A DNA stretch of 8,008 bases from the NCBI GenBank assembly GCA_964538345.1, contig CAZIFF010000025.1, positions 1-8,008 on the forward strand, read 5' to 3'. A program made the position numbers and the translations under genes. Source of the DNA: JAGOTN01 sp964538345 (GTDB lineage Bacteria; Patescibacteriota; Minisyncoccia; Phycocordibacterales; JAACPR01). Of this stretch, positions 6,313 to 8,008 are shown in pieces. The notes under the pieces are model-generated. The model searched no databases and was not told the origin of the DNA. It saw only the letters and a program-made list of their open reading frames with translations. Positions within the stretch are counted from its first letter, which is position 1. Each line of letters opens with the position of its first letter.

Positions 6313-6321
6313 TGGTAAAAT
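6313..6321 (+). promoter_or_regulatory. Extended -10 promoter of the glutaredoxin gene
   Basis: TGG followed by TAAAAT (6316-6321), almost identical to the TGTGGTAGAAT before the SRPBCC gene. It would give a leader of about 26 nt, longer than at other genes. A second, poorer candidate, TAAGAT (6340-6345), lies 8 nt before the ATG and would restore the usual short spacing. Confidence 0.45.
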
Positions 6322-6353
6322 TTTCTAGCGTTTATTAAGTAAGATAATCAGTT

Positions 6354-6590
6354 ATGAAGAATGTTTTAATTTATACAACTCCAACTTGCCAATATTGCAA
6401 AATGGCAAAAGAGTTTTTTCAAGCAAATAATGTAGAATACAAAGAATTAGACGTTTCAGCAGATGAAACTTTAAGAAATGAGATGGTAGAGAAGTCTGGT
6501 CAAATGGGAGTGCCAGTTATCGATATTGAAAATTCAATTGTTGTTGGTTTTGATGAACCAAAACTAAAAGAGCTTCTAGGAATTCAATAA
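6354..6590 (+). CDS. Glutaredoxin-like (NrdH/YruB-type) thiol oxidoreductase
   Basis: A complete small thioredoxin-fold protein of 78 residues, the usual size for glutaredoxin and NrdH. The first strand (KNVLIYTT) leads into the active site CQYC (13-16), preceded by TPT. The cis-proline segment is GVPVI (52-56), and the 'IVVGFDEPKLKELL' ending matches the glutaredoxin GSH or partner-binding and final helix region. No signal peptide is present, so it acts in the cytoplasm, reducing disulfides of target proteins or supplying electrons to a reductase such as ribonucleotide reductase. Which reductant it uses (glutathione or a thioredoxin reductase) cannot be told from the sequence. It is monocistronic, as it ends in a strong terminator. 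It is not the oxidative partner of DsbB because it lacks an export signal. Confidence 0.9.
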   Translation: MKNVLIYTTPTCQYCKMAKEFFQANNVEYKELDVSADETLRNEMVEKSGQMGVPVIDIENSIVVGFDEPKLKELLGIQ

Positions 6591-6599
6591 ACATTACTA

Positions 6600-6650
6600 A
6601 AAACAAAAATACACAAATTGTTTTGCACATGATTTGTGTATTTTTGTTTT
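6600..6650. terminator. Long AT-rich bidirectional-type terminator
   Basis: A perfect 19-bp inverted repeat pairs 6600-6618 with 6632-6650 across a 13-nt loop. The 5' arm is A-rich and the 3' arm ends in a T run, so it can terminate transcription from either strand. It separates the glutaredoxin gene from the tRNA gene. Confidence 0.82.
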
Positions 6651-6660
6651 ATATATTATT

Positions 6661-6669
6661 TGTTAATCT
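6661..6669 (+). promoter_or_regulatory. Possible promoter of tRNA-Arg
   Basis: TGT followed by TAATCT (6664-6669), ending 9 nt before the mature tRNA 5' end. A T-rich -35-like stretch (6641-6646) lies 17 nt upstream, inside the terminator's 3' arm. The predicted 5' leader of the pre-tRNA would be only about 3 nt. Confidence 0.35.
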
Positions 6670-6678
6670 AACAAAAGA

Positions 6679-6750
6679 GCCCTTGTAGTTAAATGGATAT
6701 AACTGCCCCGTCCTAAGGGGTAATTCTGGGTTCGATTCCTGGCAAGGGCA
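6679..6750 (+). tRNA. tRNA-Arg, anticodon CCU (reads AGG)
   Basis: All four stems can be folded. The acceptor pairs GCCCTTG (6679-6685) with CAAGGGC (6743-6749), and A6750 is the discriminator. The D stem is GTTA/TAAC with GG in its loop. The anticodon arm is GCCCC-GTCCTAA-GGGGT, with anticodon CCT. The variable loop is AATT. The T arm is CTGGG-TTCGATT-CCTGG. The D arm and T loop are nearly those of E. coli tRNA-Arg(CCU), which confirms the identity. The bases after A6750 are CAT, so the CCA end is not encoded and must be added by tRNA nucleotidyltransferase. Position 32 is G, an uncommon base there. The gene is 72 nt. Confidence 0.95.
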
Positions 6751-6767
6751 CATTTAAAATTCATACA

Positions 6768-6776
6768 TGGTATCAT
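6768..6776 (+). promoter_or_regulatory. Extended -10 promoter of the 118-aa envelope protein
   Basis: TGG followed by TATCAT (6771-6776), 7 nt before the ATG at 6784, so the mRNA should start at the initiation codon. The geometry is identical to the promoter at 204-212. Confidence 0.55.
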
Positions 6777-6783
6777 TACCTTA

Positions 6784-7140
6784 ATGAAAAAAACTATAAA
6801 TACCATACTCGTTATACTAGGATTAATTTTTGCAGGAATAATAATTGCTTCAATTTATCTTTTTATTGTAGATCCTTATAACATAAAACCAATATTGTTT
6901 GATTCTCCAGAATCTGTAGAAACAAATACAAATAACGAAGACAAAAATCCATTACTTTCTGATACTCAAGAAAAAACATTAGAGACTTTTGGTGTTGATC
7001 CTGCAAGTATTCCATCATCAATAACTCCAGAACAAGAAGCGTGCTTTACTGCTATTTTAGGAGCCCCAAGAGTAGCTGAAATAAAAGCAGGTTCTTCTCC
7101 GACTGCTACAGAATATTTTAAAGCCAAGTCTTGTATCTAA
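6784..7140 (+). CDS. Conserved single-pass envelope protein, function unknown
   Basis: A 118-residue protein. Residues 1-4 are basic, and a hydrophobic helix spans about 5-29, with no clear cleavage site, so it is probably a signal anchor. VDPYNIKP follows. A low-complexity Asn/Glu/Asp linker (43-56) leads to a compact C-terminal domain (57-118) with PLLSDTQEKTLETFGVDP, then PEQEACF, GAPRVAEIKAG and the ending FKAKSCI. Two cysteines, C87 and C117, are the only ones and could form a disulfide after export, possibly through the DsbB system encoded 5.5 kb away. The layout matches a hypothetical protein family that I recall as frequent in Parcubacteria, but no function is known to me. ATG 6784 is supported by the extended -10 seven nt upstream and by the TM helix directly after it. 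Confidence 0.75.
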   Translation: MKKTINTILVILGLIFAGIIIASIYLFIVDPYNIKPILFDSPESVETNTNNEDKNPLLSDTQEKTLETFGVDPASIPSSITPEQEACFTAILGAPRVAEIKAGSSPTATEYFKAKSCI

Positions 7141-7164
7141 GGCTTTATTCATAAGCTTTTTTTT
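7139..7164 (+). terminator. Intrinsic terminator after the 118-aa protein gene
   Basis: A 7-bp stem pairs AAGGCTT (7139-7145) with AAGCTTT (7153-7159), with one G-U pair and a 7-nt loop, followed by a T run to 7164. The first arm begins inside the TAA stop codon. The stem is short, so efficiency may be moderate. Confidence 0.6.
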
Positions 7165-7208
7165 GATGTTTTTATCCCCAAAATTGATTATAAAAAATCG
7201 TATAAAAA

Positions 7209-7217
7209 TGTTAAAAT
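7209..7217 (+). promoter_or_regulatory. Extended -10 promoter of the TSP3-repeat gene
   Basis: TGT followed by TAAAAT (7212-7217), 6 nt before the GTG at 7224. This supports GTG 7224 as the true start and predicts a leaderless GTG-initiated mRNA. Confidence 0.5.
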
Positions 7218-7223
7218 AATTAA

Positions 7224-7751
7224 GTGAAATCTGATTATTTTAAAAAAATCATACCACTTCTTATTGTAACAATTTTAGTTTTTTCTCCCATTAAAGTTTC
7301 TGCTGCCGATTCCGACGGTGATGGCCTTGAAGATGATGATGAAACAAACATACATCTAACAGATCCAAATGATTCTGATTCAGATGATGATTTTCTTCCA
7401 GACGGAGATGAGGTAAACACTTATCTTACAAGCCCTATCGATGCTGATTCAGATGATGATGGTCTTACTGATGGAGGTGAGGTGCTTACATATCTTACCG
7501 ACCCACTAACCAACGCAGACCTTGATGGTGACGGTCTTACTGATGCTGAGGAAATTTTAACTCACTCAACAAATCATAATGATACAGATACCGATGATGA
7601 TGGTTTAGATGACTACGATGAAGTAACTTCTGGCACGGGAAGTGCTTATGTCACAAATCCAAACGACTCAGATTCAGATGATGACGGGCTTTCTGATGCT
7701 TACGAAGTTAACTCATCTTCAACAGATCCAACTAACGCTAACAAAACATAA
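7224..7751 (+). CDS. Secreted protein of calcium-binding TSP3-type repeats
   Basis: A 175-residue acidic secreted protein. The signal peptide covers residues 1-27: a basic start with two Lys, a hydrophobic core (IIPLLIVTILVF) and probable cleavage after VSA. The mature part is six tandem repeats of 21-28 residues built on D-x-D-x-D-G-L-x-D-x-x-E. They lie at about 29-49, 50-72, 73-97, 98-119, 120-147 and 148-171. The spaced Asp residues resemble the Ca-binding loops of thrombospondin type 3 and bacterial TSP3 repeats. Repeat 2 has Phe57 where Gly is usual, and repeat 5 carries a GTGS insertion. There is no cysteine, LPXTG motif or C-terminal helix, so no cell-wall anchor is encoded. Such arrays are usually parts of larger surface proteins, and repeat coding resumes 55 nt downstream, so this may be the front part of a split gene. 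GTG is the first usable start codon. Confidence 0.8.
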   Translation: MKSDYFKKIIPLLIVTILVFSPIKVSAADSDGDGLEDDDETNIHLTDPNDSDSDDDFLPDGDEVNTYLTSPIDADSDDDGLTDGGEVLTYLTDPLTNADLDGDGLTDAEEILTHSTNHNDTDTDDDGLDDYDEVTSGTGSAYVTNPNDSDSDDDGLSDAYEVNSSSTDPTNANKT

Positions 7752-7756
7752 AAAAC

Positions 7757-7782
7757 ACCAAACAAACGTTTTTTTGTTTGGT
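7757..7782. terminator. Hairpin between the two TSP3-repeat coding blocks
   Basis: A 10-bp stem pairs ACCAAACAAA (7757-7766) with TTTGTTTGGT (7773-7782) across a six-base loop. The T run lies in the loop and 3' arm rather than after the stem on the plus strand. The A run upstream would give a U tail to minus-strand transcripts. It could act as a weak terminator. A TAAAAT (7783-7788) follows at once and might be a -10, but no start codon sits at the usual distance. Confidence 0.45.
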
Positions 7783-7806
7783 TAAAATCTCTATCATTTT
7801 TATTAA

Positions 7807-8008
7807 TTAATAAAATATGTAACAAACCCACACGACTCTGACTCCGACGATGATGGTTTAAACGATGGAGATGAGGTAAATGGTACTTCTCCTGGCGGAT
7901 ATGATTCTAGTCCAAATGATAATGATTCCGACGATGATGGACTTACAGATTATGATGAAGTAACTACTGGTACAGGAAGTAGTTACATCTCTGACCCAAA
8001 TGATTCAG
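7807..8008 (+). pseudogene. Second TSP3-repeat coding block without a start codon, cut by window end
   Basis: After an in-frame TAA at 7804-7806 this frame stays open to the window edge (67 codons). It encodes YVTNPHDSDSDDDGLNDGDE, then a GTSPGGYDSSPND linker, another NDSDDDGLTDYDE loop and TGTGSSYISDPNDS. These are the same Ca-binding repeats as in the preceding gene, and the first unit aligns with repeat 6 there, including the YVTNP lead-in. No ATG, GTG or TTG occurs in the open frame; the only candidate would be ATA at 7810. It may be a gene broken from the upstream one, a gene with a non-canonical start, or a product of a sequencing or assembly error. Codon differences from the upstream repeats are mostly synonymous, so it has been under protein-level selection. 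It is labelled pseudogene only for want of a start; whether it is translated is open. Confidence 0.55.

Noticed and set aside
6679..6750. tRNA-Arg as an integration (att) site
   Set aside because: No integrase, no repeated copy of the tRNA 3' end and no foreign-looking genes are next to it.
7235..7420. Ser-rich minus-strand frame opposite the TSP3 repeats
   Set aside because: Its Ser/Ser-Ser runs are only the reverse complement of the Asp codons of the repeats.
7817..7822. ATG TAA immediately upstream of the second repeat block, as a start-stop element that might feed the -1 frame
   Set aside because: It needs a frameshift on the initiation codon with no slippery site visible. A chance ATG in an AT-rich spacer is simpler.
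7308..8008. Tandem repeats as a CRISPR array or DNA satellite
   Set aside because: The repeats conserve amino acids, not DNA: spacing changes in multiples of three and third positions vary freely.

Overview
This AT-rich 8 kb window looks like a chromosome segment of a Candidate Phyla Radiation (Patescibacteria) bacterium, most likely of the Parcubacteria group. The evidence is a set of compact genes that resemble families I associate with Parcubacteria (a short FtsB/DivIC-like protein beginning MREF, a 118-aa envelope protein ending in a Cys-containing domain, DsbB with DUF192, secreted bacterial-type TSP3 repeats), reduced intergenic space, a tRNA gene without encoded CCA, and almost no Shine-Dalgarno sequences. 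No mobile element, CRISPR array or integrase was seen. The organism call is inference from gene style, not from a marker tree. Layout: 1-188 is the 3' end of an HtpX-like membrane protease. 220-750 is a membrane-anchored SRPBCC-fold protein. 773-1808 holds DsbB and an overlapping anchored DUF192 protein. 1811-2205 is a complete RNase P RNA unit with promoter, RNA and terminator. 2255-3931 is the lipid II flippase MurJ and 3956-5755 is elongation factor 4 (LepA). 5756-5872 on the minus strand is an unlisted 38-aa membrane microprotein. It is divergent from an FtsB/DivIC-like division protein (5913-6296), which is preceded by a 7-codon mini-ORF. 6354-6590 is a small glutaredoxin, followed by a strong terminator and tRNA-Arg(CCU) at 6679-6750. 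6784-7140 is a single-pass hypothetical protein. 7224-7751 is a secreted protein of six Ca-binding TSP3-type repeats. After a hairpin, more repeat coding (7807-8008) resumes in another frame without a start codon and runs off the window. How the genes fit together: most act at the cell envelope (protein quality control, disulfide formation, peptidoglycan precursor flipping, septum formation, surface repeat proteins). The remainder belong to translation and RNA processing (LepA, RNase P RNA, tRNA). The most striking non-gene signal is in the start regions. Nearly every gene has an extended -10 (TGn plus a TAnnnT-like hexamer) only about 6-12 nt before the start codon and no Shine-Dalgarno sequence. 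This predicts leaderless or nearly leaderless mRNAs. The rnpB promoter, whose RNA 5' end is fixed by the P1 helix, gives an internal calibration for that spacing. A second linked observation is that the RNase P RNA appears to lack the GGU that pairs with tRNA CCA, matching the absence of encoded CCA in the tRNA gene.
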